Positions 52,497-62,127 of a stretch of DNA of 64,000 nt are shown in pieces; the stretch's first letter is position 1, and every line of letters starts with the position of its first letter. A program made the translations under genes and the position numbers. The notes beneath the pieces were generated by a model. It was not told the DNA's origin. It worked only from the letters and a program-made list of their open reading frames with translations, and did no database searches. This DNA comes from Agilicoccus flavus. GTDB taxonomy: Bacteria > Actinomycetota > Actinomycetes > Actinomycetales > Dermatophilaceae. The stretch spans positions 1 through 64,000 of the forward strand of contig NZ_JACYXE010000013.1 of the NCBI RefSeq assembly GCF_014857905.1, read 5' to 3'.

Positions 52497-52964
52497 ATGC
52501 ACCCGACCCACGCCCCCCTGCGCGTCGCCACCGGCGCTTACATCCTCAACTCTGGCATCGGCAAGCTCGGCGCCGACGAGGGCACGGCCCAGTACCTGCA
52601 CGGCGCCGCCGCGTCGACGTACCCCGCGCTCTTCGAGCAGATGCAGCCGCGGTCCTTCGCGAAGCTGCTCGCCTACAGCGAGATCGCCGTGGGCACCGCG
52701 CTGCTCGCGCCCATGGTGCCCGCGACCGTCGCCGGAGCGGCGCTCACCGGCTTCGGCGCGAGCCTGGTCGGGATGTACCTCAAGACCCCGTCGATGACGC
52801 TCGACGACGGCATCCGCCCCAGCCCCGAGGGCATCGGCGTCGCCAAGGACGTCTGGCTCGTCGGCGCCGGGCTGACGCTCCTCACCCAGGGGCTCGTCTC
52901 CGGGGCCACGTCCGGGATCAAGGCCGTCGGCAAGCGGATCGACCAGGTCAACCCGCTCACCTGA
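52497..52964 (+). CDS. DoxX-like small membrane protein
   Basis: The product has 155 residues; ATG 52497 has GGAGGACACCTC upstream. [31 protein letters not shown] and [15 protein letters not shown] suggest three or four membrane helices in a DoxX-like arrangement. The function of this actinobacterial group is unknown. Monocistronic, divergent from nadE. Confidence 0.75.
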   Translation: MHPTHAPLRVATGAYILNSGIGKLGADEGTAQYLHGAAASTYPALFEQMQPRSFAKLLAYSEIAVGTALLAPMVPATVAGAALTGFGASLVGMYLKTPSMTLDDGIRPSPEGIGVAKDVWLVGAGLTLLTQGLVSGATSGIKAVGKRIDQVNPLT

Positions 52965-53000
52965 GCCCGACCACGAGCAGGTCCGGCCCCGAGCAGCGCC

Positions 53001-53516
53001 TCACCGTTCGAGGGCCGGCCCCCCGGCCAGGCGGATCGGCCCGCGCGCCGCGGCGGGGTCCACCTCCTCGCCCTTGCTCAGGACGCGAACGACGCCGTCG
53101 CCCGCGAGGTCCGCCGCGACCTCGCGGGCGATCGGCATGAGGTCGCGCCACTCCTCGCCGCCGACGATCCTGGCCGCGTCGCTCGGGCAGATCGTCGACG
53201 ACTCGCGGTGGCGCAGCAGGGTCCGGATCGCCGCCGCCAGGCGGTCGCGGCAGCCCGCCTCGGTGGGCTCCCACCACTCCGGCCCGCGCTCCCCGAGGGC
53301 CACCTTCGCGTCGTGGACGAACGGGCGCACCTCATCACCTCGGGTGCGCACGAAGCGTCGGGCGCGCATGAGCTCGGCGACGAGTTCGGCCCGGAGGGCG
53401 TCGGGGATCGCCGGATCGGAGGCGCGCCAGCGGCGCCCGTCGACGACGATGTACCGGCCGTCCGGGGTCCGCTCCGGCCCCTCGTCACCGGCACCGTCGT
53501 CGCGCCCGGGCGTCAC
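53001..53516 (-). CDS. DUF3253 domain protein
   Basis: The product has 171 residues from GTG 53516, four bases after the VOC stop, so it is probably co-transcribed. The C-terminal about 85 residues carry DUF3253: LRHRESSTICPSDAARIVGG, EEWRDLMPIAREVAADLA and VRVLSKGEEVDP. This is a winged-helix-like family of unknown role. The N-terminal half has RYIVVDGRRWRASDPAIPDA, a region often seen in these proteins. Confidence 0.78.
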   Translation of the reverse strand: MTPGRDDGAGDEGPERTPDGRYIVVDGRRWRASDPAIPDALRAELVAELMRARRFVRTRGDEVRPFVHDAKVALGERGPEWWEPTEAGCRDRLAAAIRTLLRHRESSTICPSDAARIVGGEEWRDLMPIAREVAADLAGDGVVRVLSKGEEVDPAAARGPIRLAGGPALER

Positions 53517-53520
53517 CGGC

Positions 53521-53931
53521 TCAGGCCGGTCCGGCCGGTCCCGCGAGCTGCCACGAGACCCCGAAGCGGTCCTGCACCCACCCGAACGGCCCGAAGCCGT
53601 AGTCGTCGAGGGGCATGAACACGCGTCCGCCCTCCTCGAGCGCGGTGACGAGGCGCTGCAGGTCCTCGGTCGAGTCGCAGTCGAACCACACGGACATCGC
53701 GGGCGTGAAGTCCCACTCGTGCTCCACGAAGCTGTCGCTGCACCGGAACGTCTGTCCGGCGAGGACGAACTCGGCGACCTCCACGCTGCCGGCGCCGGGG
53801 CCACCCTCCGGCCGGCGGCGCTCGCTGACGACCTCGCCGCCCGGGAACAGGCCGACGTAGAACGCCATCGCCTCCGCCGCGCTCTGCCCCCGCGGGGTCT
53901 GGAAGGTGAGGAACGGGACCGCACGCGCCAT
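53521..53931 (-). CDS. PhnB-like VOC family protein
   Basis: The product has 136 residues from ATG 53931. 3-dmu-9_3-mt/PhnB features: FLTFQTPRGQSAAEAMAFYV, FPGGEVVSERR, FVLAGQTFRCSDSF, TPAMSVWFDCDSTEDLQ and WVQDRFGVSWQL. Family members have the VOC fold with unknown substrate. It forms an operon with the DUF3253 gene. Confidence 0.88.
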   Translation of the reverse strand: MARAVPFLTFQTPRGQSAAEAMAFYVGLFPGGEVVSERRRPEGGPGAGSVEVAEFVLAGQTFRCSDSFVEHEWDFTPAMSVWFDCDSTEDLQRLVTALEEGGRVFMPLDDYGFGPFGWVQDRFGVSWQLAGPAGPA

Positions 53932-54155
53932 GACGAGCTCCTGTCGGGAATGAGGATCGCGGGCTCGGACCCGCCGCGCGCCGACCGTACCCCGCGAGGC
54001 GGGGATCGGCGCGGGGATCGAGCCGGGCTTCGAGCGGGAGATCGGCCCGGCGATCGGTCCGGGTCTATGGTCGACGCAGGTCGAGGACACCGGCTCCGCG
54101 AACGGGGCACGTCGGAAGGTCCTCCTCGCCCCGCCGGCGCGTCGTCCTCGCCGGC

Positions 54156-55280
54156 GTGCTCATGGCGATCACGGGCGCCGTCATCATCCAGCTCGGCAGC
54201 TACTTCCTGGCCCAGGAACACTTCACGGTGTTCCGCCACGTGGCCCACCCCGTCGTCTCACGCTTCCTCGACGTGTCGGTGACGCTCACCCTGTTCGCGA
54301 TCGGGTTCGTCATGTTCGCCGGCGCCGGCTCCACGTTGGAACAGCAGTACGGGTTTCCCGCCTGGGCGGGCGCCGGCCTCATGACGCTCATCGTCATGGC
54401 CACGGGGCTGCTCGACGTCGACAAGGTCTCCGCCGTCATCTCCGGGGTGACGCCGCTGGCGATCGTCGCCGTGGTCGGCGCCTTCGCCTACACGATGTTC
54501 CATCTCCCGCCCGACCTGTCGGCGCTGGACGCGGCCGCGGTGCAGACGGTCCCCCCGGTGAGCCCGTGGTGGCTGTCCGCCCTCAACTACGCGGGCCTCT
54601 CGCTGCTGCTCGGCGTGTCGATGTGCCTGGTCATCGGCGGCAACTACCCGAACCTGCGCCAGGCCGGGCGCGGCGGCATCGCCGGTGGCGTGCTATACAC
54701 CGTGCTGCTGCTCCTGTCGGCCCTCGCGCTCTACCTCAACGTCGAGCAGGTCGGCGGCGCCGACATCCCCATGCTCGCGCTCATGGCGAGCATCCATCCC
54801 GTGCTCGGGCACGCCATGGTCGTCATCATCTTCGCGATGATCTACAACACGGCCATCGGCATGTTCTACGCCCTCGGACGACGGCTCACCGCAAACCGCC
54901 CGGGCGGCTACCGCCGCGTCTTCCTGATTGCGTGTCTCGCGGGGTACGGCGTGAGTTTCGTCGGGTTCGACGCGCTGATGAACTCCGTCTATCCCGCCAT
55001 CGGCTACATCGGCATGTTCATGGCCGTGGCCCTCGTCGTCGCGTGGGTGCGGCGGCGCGCGACGATCGCCCGCGAGGCCGGCCGCCGCCTGCAGCTCCGT
55101 GACCTCCTCGCACGACGGGGCCGCGACACGGGCGAGGCCGAGGTGGGCGAGGTCGCGCAGGAGTCGAACATCGAGGACGAGGAGATCGTCGAGGCCCTCC
55201 GCCGGGACGTCGCCCGGGAGAAGGGCGAGGACGCCGAGAGCGACGAGCGGGAGCCCGGGGAGGCCGATCGTTCCCGGTAG
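54156..55280 (+). CDS. YkvI-like membrane transporter, apparently 5'-truncated
   Basis: The product has 374 residues from GTG 54156 (ATG 54162 also possible). It has about nine helices, e.g. LTLFAIGFVMFAGAGSTLEQ, SPWWLSALNYAGLSLLLGVS and VVIIFAMIYNTAIGMFYALG, then an acidic, charged cytoplasmic tail of about 70 residues. The family (YkvI, APC/LeuT-like) normally starts with a first helix containing GAGFATGQE. That helix is not encoded upstream in this frame, where the codons are Arg/Ser-rich. Either the start helix is lost or a frameshift hides it. A fragment of a paralogue lies at 42728-42870. Confidence 0.72.
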   Translation: MLMAITGAVIIQLGSYFLAQEHFTVFRHVAHPVVSRFLDVSVTLTLFAIGFVMFAGAGSTLEQQYGFPAWAGAGLMTLIVMATGLLDVDKVSAVISGVTPLAIVAVVGAFAYTMFHLPPDLSALDAAAVQTVPPVSPWWLSALNYAGLSLLLGVSMCLVIGGNYPNLRQAGRGGIAGGVLYTVLLLLSALALYLNVEQVGGADIPMLALMASIHPVLGHAMVVIIFAMIYNTAIGMFYALGRRLTANRPGGYRRVFLIACLAGYGVSFVGFDALMNSVYPAIGYIGMFMAVALVVAWVRRRATIAREAGRRLQLRDLLARRGRDTGEAEVGEVAQESNIEDEEIVEALRRDVAREKGEDAESDEREPGEADRSR

Positions 55281-55389
55281 CCGGTGAGGCACGTCCACCG
55301 GGCCACGCGATCGCCGACGGCCGGGTCGCCGCCGACCCGCACGAAATGCGGTGGACCGCCCACGGCGGGCGCGCCCACACTGGGCGATC

Positions 55390-56214
55390 GTGACCGACTC
55401 CGCCGCGCTGCTGCGCGCCTACGACGACCAGCTCCGCGACCTCGCCGAGGTGCCCAACGCCGATTCGGTCACCCGGTTCGGGCCGGTCGTCTTCGCGACC
55501 TACGGCACCGGCCGGGGCTTCGTCACCTACCGTGACCTGCGCGGATACGACGGCGACGGCGCCCGCGTCGACGGCCTCATCGAGGACGTTCTCGCCCACG
55601 CCCGCGGCCTGCCCGGGCTGACGAAGCTGGAATGGAAGACCCGCGGCCACGACCGGCCCACCGACCTGCCCGCCCGCCTCGTGGCCCACGGCTTCGTCCC
55701 CGACCCGGTCGAGACGGTCATGGTCGGCGAGGCGAGCGCCCTGGCGGTCGACGTGCCCCTGCCGCCCGGGTACCGCGTGCGCCGCATCACGACGGAGGCG
55801 GACCTGCTCGCCGCGTGCGAGACCGACCGGCTCGTCTTCGGCGACAACCCGGAGGACACCGCCGCCTACGTCGCCGAGCTGCTGGCCCGGATGCTCGCCG
55901 ACCCGGACGACTTCGAGATGTGGGTCGCCGAGCACGAGGACGCGGGCGCGGACGGGTGGCGGATCGTGTGTTGCGGGCGCCTCGACCCCGTCGCCGACAG
56001 CGACTTCGCCGGCATCTGGGGCGGCGGCTGCCTGCCGGAGCACCGCGGGCGCGGCCTCTACCGCGCCGTCACGGCCGCCCGGGCCCGGGCGGCGCTCACG
56101 CGGGGCCGGCGCTACATCCAGTCCGACTGCACCGAGTACTCCCGCCCCATCCTCGCGCGGGCCGGCCTCGTCCCCGTGACGACGACCACGCCGTACCTCT
56201 GGAGGCGGGGGTAG
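55390..56214 (+). CDS. GNAT-family N-acetyltransferase
   Basis: The product has 274 residues from GTG 55390; the ribosome site is weak. The C-terminal half carries the GNAT core: YRVRRITTEADLLAACETDR, DFEMWVAEHED, IWGGGCLPEHRGRGLYRAVT (acetyl-CoA loop R/Q-x-x-G-x-G/A) and SRPILARAGLVPVTTT. The N-terminal about 110 residues are a second, degenerate acetyltransferase-like half. The substrate is unknown. Confidence 0.83.
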   Translation: MTDSAALLRAYDDQLRDLAEVPNADSVTRFGPVVFATYGTGRGFVTYRDLRGYDGDGARVDGLIEDVLAHARGLPGLTKLEWKTRGHDRPTDLPARLVAHGFVPDPVETVMVGEASALAVDVPLPPGYRVRRITTEADLLAACETDRLVFGDNPEDTAAYVAELLARMLADPDDFEMWVAEHEDAGADGWRIVCCGRLDPVADSDFAGIWGGGCLPEHRGRGLYRAVTAARARAALTRGRRYIQSDCTEYSRPILARAGLVPVTTTTPYLWRRG

Positions 56215-56282
56215 GGCGAGGGTGCCGCCGGACCCTCGGCTTGGCAGGATGGTCCAGCATCGACCCGACCCAGGAGGACCCC

Positions 56283-57110
56283 ATGACCGACGCGACCATC
56301 CGCGAGAAGGACCGCGACGCCGTTCGCATCCTCGCGTTCGCGGGCCGCGAGTTCGACCGCGTGCGTGACCTCCTCGTAGACGACGACGAGCCGGGGGCAC
56401 AGCAGGTCGCCGGCGCGGCGGCCCGCTCCGACGACGAGGCCCGGAACGCGGCCGAGCGCACACGGCGCGGCCCGCTCGGCCTCGTCCTCGGTGGCCTGCG
56501 CACGGTCGCCCGCGGGGCCGGTCGGGTCGTCGCCGGCCGGATCCACCCGGCGCACGCGAACTGGTCGCAGGCGCCGGCCGACGAGCGGATCGACTGGTGG
56601 GTCGGGCGTTTCGGCACGGCCGCCGCCGCCCTCGCCGCGGTGCCGGGTCTGGGCGGGCGGATCGGCAAGCTCAGCTCGCTCGACGACGTCGTCGCCTCGG
56701 CGGCGCAGGTGCTCATCGTGCACGCCGTCGCCCGCGAGATGGGGGTCTCCGACCTCGGCCGCCGCGTCGCCGTCGCGGGCAAGATCGTCCTCGGCCGCGA
56801 CCTCGACCCGGAGGCGGTCACCCGCGCCCTCGGCGACCCCGAGGCGCAGCCCGAGGACACCGTGCCCGGCGACGCCGACGAGGACAAGCGGGGTCCGCTC
56901 GCTCGCGTCGGCCGCAGCGCGGCGCTCGTGTGGCGGGTCGCCGACCGCATCCGCCGCCTGCACTCCGACCTCGACCGGCGCCGCAAGGGCGGCCTTCTCG
57001 TCCGCGCGATCGGCAACCTGCCGGCGGTGGGCGCACTCGGCTCGTTCCTGTCCGAACGCAAGGGGATCTCGCGCGCCGCCGACGAGGCCCGCGCCGCCTT
57101 CCAAGGCTGA
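56283..57110 (+). CDS. hypothetical protein
   Basis: The product has 275 residues; ATG 56283 has AGGAGGA upstream. It is rich in Ala/Arg/Asp with amphipathic helices. AAALAAVPGLGGRIGKLSS and VLIVHAVAREMGVSDLGRRV suggest a Gly-zipper-like membrane-associated centre; the pattern recalls EcsC-like proteins weakly. I do not recognise the family. Convergent with the NYN gene. Confidence 0.65.
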   Translation: MTDATIREKDRDAVRILAFAGREFDRVRDLLVDDDEPGAQQVAGAAARSDDEARNAAERTRRGPLGLVLGGLRTVARGAGRVVAGRIHPAHANWSQAPADERIDWWVGRFGTAAAALAAVPGLGGRIGKLSSLDDVVASAAQVLIVHAVAREMGVSDLGRRVAVAGKIVLGRDLDPEAVTRALGDPEAQPEDTVPGDADEDKRGPLARVGRSAALVWRVADRIRRLHSDLDRRRKGGLLVRAIGNLPAVGALGSFLSERKGISRAADEARAAFQG

Positions 57111-57144
57111 TCCCGCCCCCGCTCCGAGAGGCACCCGGGGCTGA

Positions 57145-57528
57145 TCAGTCGAGCCGGTCCCGCAGGGTCCGGGGGCCGAGGGTCTCGACCCCCAGCGGGG
57201 CGACGCGGGCCAGCAAACCCCGGTCCGCCGAGGCCAGAGTCACGGCGGCGCCGGTGGCGGCGTGCGCACGGCAGCGGACGACGATCTCGTCGTCCCCCGA
57301 CGCGGGCGCGTGGACGCTCTCGAGGGACCCGACCCGGCCCGACGGCACCCCCGGCCGGGCCCGCCCCTCGACGACGACCACGACCTCGTCGAAGGGCAGA
57401 CGACCTGCGGCCAGGGCCGCGGCGAGCCGGTCGGCCAGCCGCCCGGCGGCCCCGGCGCGGTCCCGCCACCAGCCGTCGGGCACGGATCCGACGACGTTCG
57501 CCGCGTCGACCACGAGGACTCGCACCAC
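57145..57528 (-). CDS. NYN/PIN-like ribonuclease domain protein
   Basis: The product has 127 residues from GTG 57528. VLVVDAANVVGSVPDGWWRDR (Asp, Asn), VVVVVEGRARPG, SGDDEIVVRCRA (DD) and VTLASADRGLLARV (D-R-L) give the acidic NYN/PIN site, YacP-like. Probably a metal-dependent RNase. No toxin-antitoxin partner is adjacent. Confidence 0.82.
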   Translation of the reverse strand: MVRVLVVDAANVVGSVPDGWWRDRAGAAGRLADRLAAALAAGRLPFDEVVVVVEGRARPGVPSGRVGSLESVHAPASGDDEIVVRCRAHAATGAAVTLASADRGLLARVAPLGVETLGPRTLRDRLD

Positions 57529-57594
57529 CCGATGGTGTCATCGCCGGCCGCGCCCCGCCGCCTCGACGTGGAGCTCGGAGCTGCGACGAGCGGC

Positions 57595-59901
57595 CTACGA
57601 GGCCACCTCGGTGGCGGCACCGACCGCGGCGGGCACGTCCCGCACCGAGCAGGGTCGGCCGAAGAGCCACCCCTGCGCCATGGGGCATCCCAGGGCGACG
57701 AGGGCGTCCACCTGGGCGGGATCCCCGACGCCCTCGGCCACGATCGCCTCGATCCCCAGGCTGCGCACGAGGTCCAGGACGGCCCCGAGCTGCCGGAACG
57801 CGTCGTCGTCGCTGCCGAGCCGGGCGACCAGGGAGCGGTCGATCTTCACGCAGTCGACGGGCAGCCGGAGCAGCGTGGCGAGGGAGGCGTACCCGGTGCC
57901 GAAGTCGTCGATGACGATCCGCACGCCGGCGGCCCGCAGCCCGTCCAGGGTCTCGCGCGTGGCCGGGCCCTCGTCGACGAGCAGCGTCTCGGTCACCTCC
58001 AGCCAGATCGAATCGGGCGGGAGCCCCGCCGCGTCGAGGGCGCGGCGGACCTCGCCCCCGAAGTCGGGCTGCAGCAGCTGCGCGGGGGACACGTTGATCG
58101 ACATGACGAGCTCGTCGCGGGCGAGTTCCCGCCGCAGGTTCGCCAGGTCGCGGCAGGCGGCCCGGAGCACGACCTCACCGAGATCACAGATGAGGCCGAG
58201 CTGCTCGGCGACGGGGACGAAGTGCTCGGGCGGTACCTCGCCGAGCACCGGGTCGTCCCACCGCGCGAGCGCCTCCCAGCCGACGAGGGTCCCGTAGCCG
58301 GGCCCCGACATGATCGGCTGCAGCTTCAGCCCGACCCGCCCCTCGCCGATCGCCTCGCGCAGGCGGGATCCGATCGCCGCCCGCAGCCGCGTGCGCCGCG
58401 CCAGTTCCTCGTCGAAGACGACGTACCGGGCCCGGCCGCGGTCCTTCGCCTCGTACATGGCGACGTCGGCGCGCCCGATGAGCTCCTCCGCGCTCGCGTC
58501 GTCGTCGGGTCCGGCCACGGCGACGCCGATGGACGGGGTGACGGTGTGGACGCGCCCGTCGAGCAGTCGGACGGGCTCGTCGAACGCCCTCCGGATCCGC
58601 TGGGCGAGCGCCTCGGCCTCGTCGGGATGCCCCACCGAGCTGACGATGACGAACTCGTCGCCCCCGTGCCGGGCGAGGACGTCGGCGGGTCCGAGCACCC
58701 CGGGGAGCCGGGTCGCGATCTCGACGAGCAGGGTGTCACCCGCGCGGTGGCCCCACGTGTCGTTGACGTGCTTGAAGTCGTCGCAGTCGAGGAAGAGCAG
58801 CGCGGTCGCGCGGTCGCGGTCACGGTCCACCCCGAGCCGGGTCGTCAGCGCCTCGAAGAGGGCGGCGCGGTTGAGCAGCCCGGTGAGCTGATCGTGGGTC
58901 GCCCGCTCGTGGCTCGCGGCCTCGGCCCGGGCGAGAGCCGTCATCGCCTTCGACAGGCGCACGAAGAGCAGGACGAGGATGAGCAGGACGAGCCCCGTCC
59001 GCACCATGCTGTCGGCGGGCCCGCTGATGGGGATCGCGGTGGCGAGGACGGCCGGGGTGATGCTCACGAGGATGAGCACGGTGCGCCGCCCGTCGCGCCG
59101 GTGCCGACCCGCGGCGCGGCGCGTCGACGTGACGACCGAGGGATGCGTGGACGACATGGCGAGGCCGTAGAGCCCGAAGAGGTACCCGGCCATGACGGCC
59201 GGGCTCTGTACGGTCACCGACATCGTGTGCGACAGCGCGGTGTAGACGTCGAGCGCGAAGAAGCAGCCCAGGCCACCGATGAGCCAGATCAGTGAGGGCG
59301 AGAAGAACCCGAGGCGCAACCCGAGGTGGACGCACAGCACGAGGAACAGGACGTCGATCGTCGGGTAGAGCACCCCCACGAGGGCGGCGGGCAGCTGGCT
59401 GCCGCCGACCAGCGGCCCGAGGACGAGGATCCACAGCGCGAGGGCCATGCCCACGGTCAGTGCCGCCGTGTCGAGGAACGTGGCCGCCCCGGAGCCGCCG
59501 CCGACCTGGCGCCACAGGAGGGACAACCACAGCGCGAGGAGCAGGTACGCACAGAAGCACAGGATGTCGAGGATCGACAACGGGCCGATCCGCACCGGGA
59601 TCAGACCCGAGAAGAACGAGAGCGGCAGGACGGCGCACGCGGCCTTCTGCGCGTTCCACACGTGCCGGGGGCGCGCGCGGTGCACGACCGGTCCCGCCAT
59701 GATCGCGACGACGTTCGCGACGGACACGACGAGGAAGGCGTAGGCGCCGGCGGACACGGGATCGGCGACGAACCAGGCGTACGCCACGACGACGGCCGCG
59801 AAGCCACCTGTCGCGAGGACGACGCGCCGGCGGGAGGGTCGACCCCAGGTGGGGGGTCCGACCTCGGCCGTCGTGGCCGCCGCCGGCGTCGCCGGACTCA
59901 C
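57595..59901 (-). CDS. membrane GGDEF-EAL protein (cyclic di-GMP turnover)
   Basis: The product has 768 residues from GTG 59901, overlapping the upstream EAL gene's stop by four bases. About nine helices span the first 310 residues (sensor-like). The GGDEF domain (about 340-490) has LLFLDCDDFKHVNDTWGH and ADVLARHGGDEFVIVS. The EAL domain (about 505-760) has LVGWEALARWDDP, MSINVSPAQL, WLEVTETLLVDEG, RIVIDDFGTGYASL and CVKIDRSL. AEGVGD replaces the common AEGVET. It probably makes or breaks cyclic di-GMP in response to a membrane signal. Confidence 0.92.
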   Translation of the reverse strand: MSPATPAAATTAEVGPPTWGRPSRRRVVLATGGFAAVVVAYAWFVADPVSAGAYAFLVVSVANVVAIMAGPVVHRARPRHVWNAQKAACAVLPLSFFSGLIPVRIGPLSILDILCFCAYLLLALWLSLLWRQVGGGSGAATFLDTAALTVGMALALWILVLGPLVGGSQLPAALVGVLYPTIDVLFLVLCVHLGLRLGFFSPSLIWLIGGLGCFFALDVYTALSHTMSVTVQSPAVMAGYLFGLYGLAMSSTHPSVVTSTRRAAGRHRRDGRRTVLILVSITPAVLATAIPISGPADSMVRTGLVLLILVLLFVRLSKAMTALARAEAASHERATHDQLTGLLNRAALFEALTTRLGVDRDRDRATALLFLDCDDFKHVNDTWGHRAGDTLLVEIATRLPGVLGPADVLARHGGDEFVIVSSVGHPDEAEALAQRIRRAFDEPVRLLDGRVHTVTPSIGVAVAGPDDDASAEELIGRADVAMYEAKDRGRARYVVFDEELARRTRLRAAIGSRLREAIGEGRVGLKLQPIMSGPGYGTLVGWEALARWDDPVLGEVPPEHFVPVAEQLGLICDLGEVVLRAACRDLANLRRELARDELVMSINVSPAQLLQPDFGGEVRRALDAAGLPPDSIWLEVTETLLVDEGPATRETLDGLRAAGVRIVIDDFGTGYASLATLLRLPVDCVKIDRSLVARLGSDDDAFRQLGAVLDLVRSLGIEAIVAEGVGDPAQVDALVALGCPMAQGWLFGRPCSVRDVPAAVGAATEVAS

Positions 59902-60698
59902 CGGTCCAGTTCGGCCGGGTAGTCGAGCGCTCTGTCCCCCTCGACGGGCTCGCCGAGCAGGTATCCCTGGACCCACTCGAAGCCGAGTTCGCGCACGAGC
60001 GCGAGCTGCGCGGACGTCTCGACGCCCGCGGCGACGACCGGCAACCCCTCCTGCTGGACAGCCTTCGCGAGCCCGGCGAGCTGGTCGGCACCGGCGGCCA
60101 GCTGGCGCGGGAGCAGCTTGATGATGTCGACCGGCACGTCGAGGGCGGCCGGCAGGATGTCGAGGTCGGCGGCGGTGAAGCCGTCCAGGCAGAACGAGAC
60201 GCCCCGCTGCTGGAGCCGACGCAGGCGGGTCAGCGCCTCGGCATCGCCCGAGGTGACCCGGCGGAACGTCTCCGTCGTGATGTCGACGAGCAGCTGGTCC
60301 TCCGGCAGGCCGTGCCGGCGCAGCGCCGCCGTCATGTCGGTGACGAAGCTCGGGTGACCGACGAGGTCGCCCGAGAGGTTGACGGACAGGATGAGCCCGG
60401 CGTGTTCGGGCTGCGTCGACCAGCGGGCGACGTGGGCGAGCGCGTCGTCGAGGATGCGCAGGTCGATGTCGCGCATCCGCCCGGACGCCTGCGCCTCCGC
60501 GAAGAAGCCGGCCGGTGACTCGGTCGACCCGTCGGTCTCACTCCGCCGACGCGCGAGGGCCTCGAGGCCCTGCATCCGGCCGGTCAACAGGTTGTAGAAC
60601 GGCTGGAAGAACGTCACGAGCCGGTCGTCGCGCGCTTCGGCGGGCGTGTCCGGGCGCGCCACGGGCGGGGAGGGCGAGCTCCCCGGTTGATCGGTCAT
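59898..60698 (-). CDS. stand-alone EAL-domain protein, degenerate
   Basis: The product has 266 residues; ATG 60698 has AAGGAG upstream. EAL landmarks: MQGLEALARRR, LILSVNLSGDL, LLVDITTETFRRV, then FCLDGFTAADLDIL where active enzymes have DDFGTGY, VDIIKLLP, VAAGVETSAQLA and WVQGYLLGEP. Replacement of the second Asp by Gly and loss of the GTG loop suggest no phosphodiesterase activity; a c-di-GMP or protein-binding role is likelier. It is cotranscribed with the GGDEF-EAL gene. Confidence 0.88.
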   Translation of the reverse strand: MTDQPGSSPSPPVARPDTPAEARDDRLVTFFQPFYNLLTGRMQGLEALARRRSETDGSTESPAGFFAEAQASGRMRDIDLRILDDALAHVARWSTQPEHAGLILSVNLSGDLVGHPSFVTDMTAALRRHGLPEDQLLVDITTETFRRVTSGDAEALTRLRRLQQRGVSFCLDGFTAADLDILPAALDVPVDIIKLLPRQLAAGADQLAGLAKAVQQEGLPVVAAGVETSAQLALVRELGFEWVQGYLLGEPVEGDRALDYPAELDR

Positions 60699-60843
60699 GA
60701 GGTCAACTCCTTCGGTTCACAGTGTTGTTCGACACGAGCGCGCCGAACCTGAGACCCGCTGTCGCGGGTCGGTCGTCCACACCCACAGTGGTCGGACGTC
60801 TGGCAGGCCGCAAAGCCTGCGGGACCGATCACCGGAGGCGGCC

Positions 60844-62127
60844 TCAGCGTCGGCGGAGGCGCCCCCGGACCCCGCGACGCTTCCAGAATGCCGTCTCCGC
60901 GGCGTCGATCCGGGGCCTTTGGCCGAGCCGGGCGCGAGTCTCCACGGCGGCCCGCTCGTACCGTCGCGCCTTGCGGGCCAGGCGCATCCGCGCGACCGGC
61001 CCGATCTCGTCGTCGTCGATGGGCAACCCGTCGGGCCGGACGTCCGTGGGGATCGGGTTGAGGTCGCCCGGTCGCGGGCGCCGAAAACCGGGGCGTAGCC
61101 GTTCGTCCACACCGACCTCGCCGGTGACGTCCTGGTACTCCCACCCGAGGGTGTGGGGGGCCGACCGGGTCACGAAGTTCGGGGTCTCGCGGAAGTGGAC
61201 CTCCTGCGGCGACTCCGGTCGCTGCGGCGCGGGCGGGTCGGCCGTGAAGGCGGCGACGACGAGCAGCACCCGCGAGAGCAGGTTGACGAACAGCAGGAGG
61301 GTCGCGAGGGAGGCCGACGCCGCGAGCAACGGGTTGTCGGCGACGGACGACACGAGCGCGGTCCCCGCGAACAGCACGACCTGCACCGCGACGCCGCCCA
61401 CGGCCGAGCCGAGCCACAGGTCGCGGGCGAGGGGACGCACGGCGGCGGTCACGCGGAAGAGGAACGCGAAGGTCAGCATCGACAGCGCCGCGGCGACGAG
61501 GAGGCCGGCGGCGCGCAACAGGAACCCGACGACGGCGTTGTCACCGAGCCCGAGCGCGTCCATGACGACCGCGCCCATCGAGCTCGCCGCGGTGCCGAGC
61601 AACGCCGACGCGACGATCCCGACCGCCATCGCGACGAAGCCGAGCAGGTCCCGCAGCTTGGCCAGCGCGACGTTCTCGGTGGGCGCGACGATCCCGAACA
61701 TCGCCTGCACGGTGGAGCGGATGCTCGTCATGAGGCCCGTCGCGCTCCAGAGCAGCACGAACGCCGCGACGATCGAGGCCGGGTTCAACGCCGTGTCGAG
61801 GACGAGCGAGTCGGGATCCACCATGCCCTGACCCGAGGAGTCCTGCAGGATGCCCGGCAGGACCGAGTTCACCGCCTCGACCACCTGCTCCCTCAGGGTC
61901 TCGTTGCCCCCGAGCGTCGCCATGAACACCGTCCACGCGATCGTCAGCGCGGCGACGATGGAGAACAGCGCCGTGTAGGCGATGCCGCCCGCGAGCAACC
62001 CACCCCGCGCCGCGGAGTACCGCTGGAACGCCCGCACCGGGCGCGAGTCCTTGACCCGGGCGAGAAGCGCCGCGGCGCCGGACGGCTCGCCCCCGTCGCC
62101 GGGGTCGGTCTCGCTCGAGGTGGGCAT
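60844..62127 (-). CDS. YihY/BrkB-family membrane protein
   Basis: The product has 427 residues from ATG 62127. Six helices follow a short cytoplasmic start: GGLLAGGIAYTALFSIVAAL (family signature), LLWSATGLMTSIRSTVQAMF, VASALLGTAASSMG, WLGSAVGGVAVQVVLFAG and LFVNLLSRVLLVVAAFTAD. A charged tail of about 120 residues (Arg/Pro/Asp-rich) is cytoplasmic. The family's function is unresolved. The family was once called RNase BN, but that assignment was wrong. Confidence 0.9.
   Translation of the reverse strand: MPTSSETDPGDGGEPSGAAALLARVKDSRPVRAFQRYSAARGGLLAGGIAYTALFSIVAALTIAWTVFMATLGGNETLREQVVEAVNSVLPGILQDSSGQGMVDPDSLVLDTALNPASIVAAFVLLWSATGLMTSIRSTVQAMFGIVAPTENVALAKLRDLLGFVAMAVGIVASALLGTAASSMGAVVMDALGLGDNAVVGFLLRAAGLLVAAALSMLTFAFLFRVTAAVRPLARDLWLGSAVGGVAVQVVLFAGTALVSSVADNPLLAASASLATLLLFVNLLSRVLLVVAAFTADPPAPQRPESPQEVHFRETPNFVTRSAPHTLGWEYQDVTGEVGVDERLRPGFRRPRPGDLNPIPTDVRPDGLPIDDDEIGPVARMRLARKARRYERAAVETRARLGQRPRIDAAETAFWKRRGVRGRLRRR

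Noticed and set aside
57262-59295. 677-codon plus-strand frame opposite the GGDEF-EAL gene
   Set aside because: Antisense shadow; the real frame carries GGDEF and EAL motifs.
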